From contig DHXA01000234.1 of NCBI GenBank assembly GCA_002413455.1, positions 1-10,667 on the forward strand: a stretch of 10,667 nucleotides of DNA, written 5' to 3'. The notes under the pieces were generated by a model. It did no database searches and was not told the DNA's origin. It worked only from the letters and a program-made list of their open reading frames with translations. Shown piece by piece: positions 1 through 6,348 of the stretch; position 1 is the first letter of the stretch, and every line of letters starts with the position of its first letter. A program made the position numbers and the translations under genes. This stretch comes from Rhodanobacter sp. UBA5168 (GTDB lineage: Bacteria > Pseudomonadota > Gammaproteobacteria > Xanthomonadales > Rhodanobacteraceae).

Positions 1-1247
1 CACGTCGATCAGGCTGCTCTTGCCGATGCCGGAGTCGCCCGAAATCAGGGTCAATTCGCCGGGCGCCAGTGTCAGGTCGGCGACGGCCAGGCCGGCCGAT
101 GGCGGCGTCCACCGCATCCGTTCGACATGCAGCGTATCGCTGGAATACGTCGTCGCGCGCGACGGCGCCACCGACGAACGGTCCGGATCGAGATGCATGT
201 ATCGCTGCCACAGTTCGAATGCCGGAGCAGCCGAGCGCAGCTGCTGGAAGCTCTGCCGCGTCGTTACCAGATAAGGCAGCAGGCGCCCGAGCAGCAGACA
301 CACCGCGATGAGCGACGACTGGTCGATCCCGTGCCAGCGATGGGCGAGCACGAACAGCGCCGCAATACCGATCGCCGCCAGCAGTTCGAGCAGCAGCCGC
401 CCGGACGCCGTCAGTTCCAGCTGACGCCGGTAGCCGTGGCACAGTCGCGCGGAAATCGCGCCGTAACTCGCTTTCTCCGTGTCCTCCCGCTCGAACGAGC
501 GGACGTGACGCAGGCGCCGCGGAAAATCCTCGCTGTGCCAGAACAATCGCGTCATGTCCGCGACGTACTGGCGGCTGACCAGCGATTGCTCGCGGCCAAA
601 GGAACGCGACGCCAGCAGGCCGAGACCTGCCAGCAGCGGCGTGGCCAGCATCAGCGGCGGCGATACCCAGAACGCGAAACCGAGACTGACGGCAGCGGTG
701 ACGCCGGCGATCAGCAATTGCTGCAGGGCGCTGAAAGCCTGCACGATGACTTCGACGTTGTGGGTGAGCACATGGGCGATTTCCGCGGACGTCGAATCCG
801 CCAGCGACGTCAACGGAGCATCGATCAGGCGCGCGTGGACCCGGCACCGCAGGCTCATGCCGTAGCGGCCCACCAGGCGCGCTCCCAACCGCGCCGCCTG
901 CCAACGCAACAGGGCTAAGGCAACCATCGCGGCGGCGAAGATGGCCGCCTGCATGTCGACGCTGCGGCCCGCGTCGAACAGCGCACCGCCGAACGGTAGC
1001 GCGTGTCCCGGCTGGACCAGCGGTACCAGCAGCACCGCCGCGAGGCTGCCCGCGAATGCAGCGCCCAGCGACAACACGACATACGCCGCCGTTTCCACCA
1101 GCTCGATGCCGGTGAGTGTGCGCACCAGCGAACGCAGCAGAGCATGCGCCCGATCAGATGCCGGCGACGGCTCGCCCGACATCTCTACGAACTCGCGCTG
1201 GTGGACGGCAGCATCGGCCGCGGCTTCGATGACACGTCATTTCCCAT
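1..1247 (-). CDS. ABC exporter, fused transmembrane domain and ATPase (3' end cut by the left edge)
   Basis: This is the first 415 codons of a gene that continues past the left edge. After a polar N-terminus of about 50 residues come hydrophobic segments near residues 57-77, 101-116, 180-213 and 290-325, the layout of a type-I (MsbA/McjD-like) exporter membrane domain. The ATP-binding domain follows: a stretch ending in MRW probably supplies the A-loop aromatic residue, and GDSGIGKSS at about 403-411 is a clear Walker A motif. The Q-loop, ABC signature and Walker B would lie beyond the edge. The family pumps lipids, peptides or drugs out across the inner membrane; the substrate here is unknown. 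It lies 61 bases after the kinase gene on the same strand, so the two are probably co-transcribed. The ATG at 1247 is the first in frame but has only a distant AGGGG upstream; ATGs at codons 12 and 23 are alternatives. Confidence 0.9.
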
Positions 1248-1308
1248 GCCAGTGAGTGCAGGCCCCTGCAGAAAAGGTTGCCCCGCGCCGCCGCAAGCGA
1301 TCCGGGAC

Positions 1309-2331
1309 TCAGCCAAGAAGTCGCCGCAGTGCGTCGACGGAGTCGCGCGGATGACGCCCGCGGTGCAGCTGATGGACGCCCGCCTGCGTCAGCCGCTGTC
1401 CGAACCGATGCCAGCCCGGCTGCGTGGCCGCATACGGCTGATCGGCACACAGCCGTGCAGCGATTTCGTCCACCGGGACCGGACTCAGCAGGACATCGGG
1501 ATCCTCGGCCGATTGACTGGAAACGAACACCGCGCCGACCAGCTCCATTGGCGCCGACGCGAGCCGGCCATGGCCCTGTCGCAGATCGGCTTCGAACTTT
1601 TCGACACCACTGCGGCGACGGATGATGGGCGCCTGGCCGATCCAGCGCCGGGCCTCATCGTCGTCGACGAAGCGCAGCGCATCGGCCTGCACGTGCAGAT
1701 AGTTGGCGACGCCGGCGGCGAGCAGGCTCTCTGGCTGCACGAACACCGCGTCCTCGGCGAGAAAGTCCACTCCCTGCAGCAGACTGTGCAGGGCCAGTGT
1801 CGATTTGCCCGAGCCGCTGGCTCCCAGCAGCAGGACACCGCGCCCCTGCTTGCCGACACAGGCACCGTGCAACGGGACCAGACCCATGCCGCGCGCCGCC
1901 AGGGTGAAGACGGCGAATTCAATAAGCTCATAGCGCAAATGGTAGGGACGGCTCAGCATGTCTTCCGAAGCCACCACCAGGCCCCGGCGCTGCCCGGGCG
2001 ACAGCACCACGTAATTCGACGCGTCCATCACGCCACAGAGCAGGCCCGCGCCCGACTGCACCTGCACCGGCGGAGGGTCGGCGCTGCCTGGCGAAGCCTG
2101 CCGCGGCAGGAGGCGCAGCTCGATACGGAACTCCGGTCCGGCCATCGGCAGCTGCTGCGGTGGCAGGCCACCATAGGCCGACTCGACCAGATGCAGCAGC
2201 GCCTGGCTGGTGCTCTCGAATCGAAAACGTCCACCCAATATCTGCTTGTGCACAGAGAAGTGGCGGCCGGACCGTTCGCTAAAAGGATCGACGGCGGCGT
2301 CTCGAACACCGTGGCCTGGCGTCAGCGCCAT
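1309..2331 (-). CDS. HprK-related P-loop kinase-like protein
   Basis: This 340-residue protein has a less conserved N-terminal part (about 1-145) and a C-terminal P-loop domain like that of HPr serine kinase. Key features are LHGACV at 154-159, with a His in the position typical of this group, the Walker A GASGSGKST at 170-178, and LAEDAVFV at 191-198, equivalent to the acidic strand after the P-loop in HprK. True HprK phosphorylates HPr of the sugar phosphotransferase system. Stand-alone HprK-related proteins like this one instead sit in RiPP (including lasso-peptide) and polysaccharide clusters, where some phosphorylate the peptide product. There is no HPr or PTS gene here, so a product-directed role is more likely (inference). 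The ATG at 2331 is supported by an in-frame TGA seven codons upstream; its ribosome site is weak. A short ORF ends inside its start region, which could allow translational coupling. The ABC exporter follows. Confidence 0.85.
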   Translation of the reverse strand: MALTPGHGVRDAAVDPFSERSGRHFSVHKQILGGRFRFESTSQALLHLVESAYGGLPPQQLPMAGPEFRIELRLLPRQASPGSADPPPVQVQSGAGLLCGVMDASNYVVLSPGQRRGLVVASEDMLSRPYHLRYELIEFAVFTLAARGMGLVPLHGACVGKQGRGVLLLGASGSGKSTLALHSLLQGVDFLAEDAVFVQPESLLAAGVANYLHVQADALRFVDDDEARRWIGQAPIIRRRSGVEKFEADLRQGHGRLASAPMELVGAVFVSSQSAEDPDVLLSPVPVDEIAARLCADQPYAATQPGWHRFGQRLTQAGVHQLHRGRHPRDSVDALRRLLG

Positions 2332-2513
2332 CGTCGCGGGCCAAAGGTGTCAGCCGTCTTGATGGCGTAGCGCAGCACGGCAGGAATCCCGAATGGTCTG
2401 GGCGGTGTGTGCGGCTTCAGCACGAAAAGGTTGCGTCCCGCAGCGCCGCACCGCAGCGCAGCGCACAAATTATTTTTGCCGCGCCAGGCAACCGAAGATC
2501 CGCGCTCGGGCAC
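2322..2513 (-). CDS. Possible small ORF upstream of and overlapping the kinase start (uncertain)
   Basis: A 63-codon reading frame opens with GTG at 2513 and stops with TGA at 2324-2322, ten bases inside the kinase gene (the overlap reads ATGGCGCTGA). A shorter version from GTG at 2423 gives 33 residues beginning MLKPHTPPRP and ending GPRRWR. From about 2430 to 2340 many codons end in G or C, as in the real genes nearby, while the first half looks random. No good Shine-Dalgarno precedes either start. I do not recognise a family. It lacks the usual lasso-precursor marks: there is no leader threonine two residues before a core glycine with an acidic residue at core position 7 to 9. It could be a coupled leader peptide, a small precursor, a remnant, or a chance ORF; chance is the most likely. 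Confidence 0.2.
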   Translation of the reverse strand: MPERGSSVAWRGKNNLCAALRCGAAGRNLFVLKPHTPPRPFGIPAVLRYAIKTADTFGPRRWR

Positions 2514-2617
2514 TCACCTGCAGACACCCAAATTGAACGATGAAGCCGGCACGCCTGCCCGACGCTGATGCGCGCCGCGGCCTGCCCCACCACGGCTCCG
2601 ATTGAGGCTGCTTCGAG
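2332..2617. promoter_or_regulatory. Divergent intergenic region between the kinase and radical SAM genes
   Basis: This 286-base gap separates two outward-facing transcription units and must hold promoters for both unless small genes lie in it. Its clearest feature is an AT-rich patch at 2465-2477 (ACAAATTATTTTT) in otherwise GC-rich DNA. On the minus strand it contains AATAAT (2474-2469), five of six matches to a -10 box, but the best -35 candidate 16 bases upstream (TTCGGT) is poor. No convincing plus-strand promoter was found. Just to the left, CCGCAGCGC occurs at 2438-2446 and 2451-2459, a 13-base-spaced direct repeat that could be an operator or simply GC-rich composition. Tiny ORFs on both strands are described in the findings. 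Confidence 0.45.
2604..2607 (+). promoter_or_regulatory. Ribosome binding site for the radical SAM gene
   Basis: GAGG lies 10 bases before the ATG at 2618, a little far but the best site present. It overlaps the TGA stop (2603-2605) of a 21-codon ORF, so translation ending there could affect initiation of the next gene. Confidence 0.4.
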
Positions 2618-4099
2618 ATGCTAAAGATTCAGGTCGGCCACTCCTACTTTCTGAGATACGACGGGAAACAGTGGGAGCGCGGCAAACCTTACCCTCCGCT
2701 GGCCACGATCCAGATCGCCGCACTGCTGCGGCAGATGGGACATGAAGTCGCACTGTTCGACGCCATGCTTGCCGACGGCGTCGAGGACTACGAAGGATCG
2801 CTGCGGGCCACGCGGCCGGACGTGGTGGTCATCTACGAGGACAACTTCAACTACCTGACCAAGATGTGCCTCGGCCGCATGCGCGAGGCGGCCTGCCAGA
2901 TGATCGCCGAAGCACGCGCCCATGGCGCCCGGGTGATCGTGGCGGGCTCCGACGCTTCCGACCATCCGGATGCCTTTCTCGCGGCAGGCGCACATGCGGT
3001 GCTGATCGGTGAAGGCATCGCGGCGCTGGCCGAATTGATCGGACGACTGGAGCGTGATCCGGCTGCCGACATCCACGCCTGGGTATCGGGCATTGCCGGT
3101 GTCGCCAGGCTGGAGGACGGGCAGACGCAACTGACCCGGATCGGCGCGATGCCGCCCGATCCGCGGGTGGTCGGCCATCCGGCCTGGGACCTGGTCGACA
3201 TCGAAGCCTATCGCACGATGTGGCACGAACGGCACGGCTACTTCAGCCTCAACATGGCGGCCTCGCGCGGCTGTCCGTTCCGCTGCAACTGGTGCGCCAA
3301 GCCGATCTGGGGCAACCACTACAACCAGCGCAGCGCCGACGACGTGGCCGCGGAGATGAGCTACCTGAAACAGACGTTCAAGCCGGACCACATCTGGCTG
3401 GCGGACGACATCTTCGGTTTCCGTGTCGACTGGGTGACGGAGTTCGCCGCGCACCTGAACGCCGCCGACGGGCCGGTGCCGTTCACCATCCAGACCCGCG
3501 CCGACCTGATCAGCGAGCGCATGGCCGCCGCACTCGGGCAGGCCGGCTGCGCAGAGGCCTGGATCGGCGCGGAAAGCGGCAGCCAGCAGGTGCTGGACGC
3601 GATGAACAAGGGCACCACGGTCGCCGACCTCATCACCGCCCGCGCACGATTGGGCGAACACGGCATCCGCGTGGGTTTCTTCATTCAGCTGGGCTATCTG
3701 GGCGAGCAGCTGGCCGACCTGCTGGCCACCCGCGAGCTGCTCGCGCAGGCCGCGCCGGACGACATCGGCGTGAGTGTTTCCTATCCGCTGCCGGGCACGA
3801 AGTTCTACGAACAGGTCAAGGCCCAGCTGGGTCCGAAGACGCACTGGCAGGACAGCGGCGACCTGGCCATGATGTTCCGCGGCGCCTACGACTCGGACTT
3901 CTACCGCCGCGTGCGCGACTTGCTGCACGAGCAGGTCACCATCCAGCAATCGGAGCCCGCTGGACGGACGGAGCGCCACGCCGCGCTCGACACGCAATGG
4001 GATGCGCTGATCGCCCGCGAGAGTGCGCACCGCAACAAGGACGCCACGCCGACGCCCGCACCCGCGTCCTTGCGACGCATCGCCCTGCAGTTGCGCTGA
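2618..4099 (+). CDS. Cobalamin-binding-type radical SAM protein
   Basis: This 493-residue enzyme belongs to the class with an N-terminal B12-binding-like domain and a radical SAM core. Residues 1 to about 175 form the Rossmann-like part, including an IQIAALLRQMGHEVALFDA stretch and a VIVAGSDAS...AVLIGEG region; the classical DxHxxG cobalamin motif is not visible. The core begins at SRGCPFRCNWC, giving the CxxxCxxC cluster at Cys219, Cys223 and Cys226, which binds the [4Fe-4S] cluster that cleaves SAM. WIGAESGS, near 313-320, is the SAM-contacting region common in this class. Members methylate unreactive carbons or carry out cyclisations and rearrangements in antibiotics, pigments, lipids and RiPPs; the substrate cannot be read from sequence. 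It is the first gene of the plus-strand run, with the next gene only 7 bases downstream. The last 30 or so residues are Arg/Ala/Pro-rich and probably disordered. Confidence 0.9.
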   Translation: MLKIQVGHSYFLRYDGKQWERGKPYPPLATIQIAALLRQMGHEVALFDAMLADGVEDYEGSLRATRPDVVVIYEDNFNYLTKMCLGRMREAACQMIAEARAHGARVIVAGSDASDHPDAFLAAGAHAVLIGEGIAALAELIGRLERDPAADIHAWVSGIAGVARLEDGQTQLTRIGAMPPDPRVVGHPAWDLVDIEAYRTMWHERHGYFSLNMAASRGCPFRCNWCAKPIWGNHYNQRSADDVAAEMSYLKQTFKPDHIWLADDIFGFRVDWVTEFAAHLNAADGPVPFTIQTRADLISERMAAALGQAGCAEAWIGAESGSQQVLDAMNKGTTVADLITARARLGEHGIRVGFFIQLGYLGEQLADLLATRELLAQAAPDDIGVSVSYPLPGTKFYEQVKAQLGPKTHWQDSGDLAMMFRGAYDSDFYRRVRDLLHEQVTIQQSEPAGRTERHAALDTQWDALIARESAHRNKDATPTPAPASLRRIALQLR

Positions 4100-4106
4100 T
4101 CACGCC

Positions 4107-5354
4107 ATGCTGCCGCCGCTCAGGATCGTCAGGAACGGCTTGCGCCGCACCACCGAGGCACTCGCGGCGGAGCTGGCGCAGCCGGGCGGCGCGACGCCGG
4201 CGTGGAGCGAGCTCGAATGGCAGCTGGCCTCGGCCGTCGCCATCGCGCACGGCGTGTCGCCGCTGCTTCGCCAATTTTCGACATGGCAGAATTCGTCGTG
4301 GCAACGGTTCCTGGAGAGCCAGCGCGAGCACGTCGAGCTTCGTCACCGACGCATCGCGGCGCTGCTGCGGCGGATCGACACCGACGCCCGGGCCGCCGGG
4401 CTGGCCCTGGTGCCGCTGAAGGGTTCCGCGCTGCACGCCATGGGGCTCTACGCGCCAGGCGAACGGCCGATGGCCGATATCGACCTGCTGGTGCGCGAGG
4501 ACGATGCCGCACCGGCGATCCGGCTGTTGCTGCAACTCGGTTACGTGGAGTCGTTCGTGCAATGGAAGCACCGGGTGTTCAAGCCGGCGACGGGCCAGCC
4601 ATTCGCCGGGCTGGGCGAGCACCGCGACACCCCGGTCAACATCGAGCTGCACACCCGCATCCAGGAGCGACTGCCGATATCCACCGTCGACATCACCGCG
4701 CGGATCTATCCGCAAGCGCCGCGACCGGGCCTGAATCCCTATCCGTCGCTCGGCGCCCTGATGAGCCATCTGCTGCTGCACGCGGCGGGCAATATCTGCG
4801 GGCGCAGCCTGCGCCTGCTGCACCTGCACGACATCTCGCTGCTGGCCAAGCGCATGGCCACCAACGACTGGGACGCCTTGTGGGACGACCGCGCTACGGA
4901 TGCTCCGTGGTGGGCGCTGCCGCCGCTGCGGCTGGTCGCGCGCTACTACCGCCATGCGATCCCCGACACCCTGTTCGCGCGGCTCGAACGCGATTGCCCC
5001 CCACTGTTGCGAACGATCTCGCGTCGTCAGACGCTGACGCAGGTTTCGTGCTCGGCATTGTGGCTGCACGCGTTCGCCGGCATCGAATGGTGCCGCTCCG
5101 TCCGCGAGGTCGGGCTCTACGTCAGGAATCGCGTCAGGCCGTCGGAAGAAGCCATCCAGGAACGTGCCGACATGGTCCGGACGCAGCTTTGGCTGCAAGG
5201 GCAGACCTGGGTCGCGTTGAACCATGCCCGGCGCATCCTGACCTGGCTCATCCGGCCGGTGCCGCGGATGGATACGCTGTACGTGGTGCGCGCGGCAGTG
5301 GAAACCCCGGCGGCCGTCGTGCAAATGACCCGGCATGCATCGGCCGAGGGATAA
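4107..5354 (+). CDS. Nucleotidyltransferase-fold protein (PF14907-like)
   Basis: This 415-residue protein shows the nucleotidyltransferase signature: KGSALH at 105-110 (the helix glycine-serine), then RPMADIDLLV at 120-129 with the metal-binding pair Asp124 and Asp126, and a likely third acidic residue in VNIELHTRI (Glu180). This pattern fits the PF14907 family. Its members are often found beside HprK-like kinases in lasso-peptide and exopolysaccharide clusters, but their reaction is not generally established; NMP transfer to a peptide, sugar or lipid is the obvious guess. An arginine-rich N-terminus precedes the domain, and the C-terminal 200 residues are helical-looking with many Trp and Arg. 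The frame is open upstream to a GTG at 4023, but that would overlap the radical SAM gene by 77 bases and add a low-complexity Arg/Pro tail. The ATG at 4107, 7 bases after the previous stop, is therefore preferred; it has no strong ribosome site and may be translationally coupled. Confidence 0.83.
   Translation: MLPPLRIVRNGLRRTTEALAAELAQPGGATPAWSELEWQLASAVAIAHGVSPLLRQFSTWQNSSWQRFLESQREHVELRHRRIAALLRRIDTDARAAGLALVPLKGSALHAMGLYAPGERPMADIDLLVREDDAAPAIRLLLQLGYVESFVQWKHRVFKPATGQPFAGLGEHRDTPVNIELHTRIQERLPISTVDITARIYPQAPRPGLNPYPSLGALMSHLLLHAAGNICGRSLRLLHLHDISLLAKRMATNDWDALWDDRATDAPWWALPPLRLVARYYRHAIPDTLFARLERDCPPLLRTISRRQTLTQVSCSALWLHAFAGIEWCRSVREVGLYVRNRVRPSEEAIQERADMVRTQLWLQGQTWVALNHARRILTWLIRPVPRMDTLYVVRAAVETPAAVVQMTRHASAEG
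5346..5351 (+). promoter_or_regulatory. Ribosome binding site for the methyltransferase
   Basis: GAGGGA lies six bases before the ATG at 5358 and overlaps the last codons of the nucleotidyltransferase gene. It fixes the start and suggests coupled translation, as only three bases separate the TAA from the ATG. Confidence 0.7.
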
Positions 5355-5357
5355 ACG

Positions 5358-6308
5358 ATGGGCGCGCAGCACACTTGCCTTGCCGCCTGGGATCTGTCGC
5401 TTTCCGGAATCCGGTTGCGATGTCCCCGGTGCGCAACCGGCGTCGCCGAACTGGATTGCGCTGCATGCAACTTCTCCATCGCGATCAAGGACGGCATCGC
5501 GCACGCGCTGTCGCCCGAGTCGGTCGCGCACCATGCCCGCTTCATGGAAGATTACGAGCGGATCCGGGAGTCGGAAGGCCGCGGCAGCGAAGGCGATGAC
5601 TTCTACCTCGGCCTGCCCTATCGGGATACCAGCGGAAGGGACTGCGGACAGTGGCAGATCAGAGCCCGCAGCTACGATTATCTTGTCCGGCATCTGCTGG
5701 ACGGCACTCCCCGCGGCAGCAGGATTCTCGACCTCGGTGCAGGCAATTGCTGGATGAGCTACCGCCTGGCGCGGGCAGGGTATCGACCTTGTGCCGTCGA
5801 CCTGATCACCAACGATCGCGACGGACTGGGAGCTGCCCGGCATTATCAGACACGCTTGCCGAAACGCTTTCCGCGTTTCCAGGCCGAGATCAGCCGTCTT
5901 CCGTTTGCGGACGAACAGTTCGAGGCCGCCGTGTTCAATGCCTCCTTTCACTACGCCGAAGATTACGAGGCCAGCCTGCGCGAAGCGATGCGCTGTGTGA
6001 GAACAGGCGGCATGGTAATCGTCAGCGATACGCCATGGTACGCGCGGGAGGAAAGCGGCAGGCAGATGGTTGCCGAGCGTCGCGAGATCTTCCTGCGCCG
6101 TCATGGCACGGCGGCCGATTCCATCGCGAACCTTGCCTACCTCACCGACGAGCGCCTGCGCGGGATGGAGGACGCGCTGTCGATCCACTGGGACGTGCAT
6201 CGTCCGTGGTATGGCCTGACATGGGCCATGCGTCCCCTCGTGGCAAGACTTCGCGGCAGGAGAGAGCCTTCGAAGTTTCGACTTTACGTGGCCCACAAAG
6301 GCGAGTGA
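5358..6308 (+). CDS. Class I SAM-dependent methyltransferase with N-terminal zinc ribbon
   Basis: This 316-residue protein starts with a small zinc-ribbon-like module: CPRC at 22-25 and CAAC at 34-37, two CxxC pairs. Next comes a class I methyltransferase domain. Motif I is ILDLGAGNCW (123-132), the acidic residue that typically binds the SAM ribose is Asp148 in AVDLI, and LPFADEQFEAAVFNASFHY (181-199) covers the usual motif II/III region. The layout of a Trm112-like Zn ribbon before a methyltransferase is common in proteins that modify sugars, lipids or small metabolites. The C-terminus (from about 280) is basic. Substrate unknown; O- or N-methylation of the cluster product is likely. It is third in the plus-strand run, 3 bases after the nucleotidyltransferase and 40 bases before the sulfotransferase. 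Confidence 0.88.
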   Translation: MGAQHTCLAAWDLSLSGIRLRCPRCATGVAELDCAACNFSIAIKDGIAHALSPESVAHHARFMEDYERIRESEGRGSEGDDFYLGLPYRDTSGRDCGQWQIRARSYDYLVRHLLDGTPRGSRILDLGAGNCWMSYRLARAGYRPCAVDLITNDRDGLGAARHYQTRLPKRFPRFQAEISRLPFADEQFEAAVFNASFHYAEDYEASLREAMRCVRTGGMVIVSDTPWYAREESGRQMVAERREIFLRRHGTAADSIANLAYLTDERLRGMEDALSIHWDVHRPWYGLTWAMRPLVARLRGRREPSKFRLYVAHKGE

Positions 6309-6330
6309 TCGCGAAGGCAGCGAATTTTTC

Positions 6331-6337
6331 AGGAAGG
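6331..6337 (+). promoter_or_regulatory. Ribosome binding site that decides the sulfotransferase GTG start
   Basis: AGGAAGG is the strongest Shine-Dalgarno sequence in the plus-strand run. It stands 11 bases before the GTG at 6349, slightly long spacing but with no ATG start candidate closer in frame, so the GTG start is accepted. Confidence 0.55.
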
Positions 6338-6348
6338 TAATCGACGAC

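Noticed and set aside
1271..2434. The 11-mer GAAAAGGTTGC occurs at 1271-1281 and 2424-2434, upstream of the exporter and kinase starts respectively.
   Set aside because: About ten repeated 11-mers are expected by chance in a window this size, and the flanking bases do not extend the match convincingly.
2621..4030. Long minus-strand ORF opposite the radical SAM gene, and similar long shadows opposite the NTase (3936-6296) and within other genes.
   Set aside because: They show no domain motifs; the other strand carries clear family signatures, and high GC content makes long antisense frames common.
4023..4106. Longer N-terminus for the nucleotidyltransferase from GTG at 4023.
   Set aside because: It would overlap the radical SAM coding region by 77 bases and add only an Arg/Pro-rich tail, while the ATG at 4107 sits just after the upstream stop.
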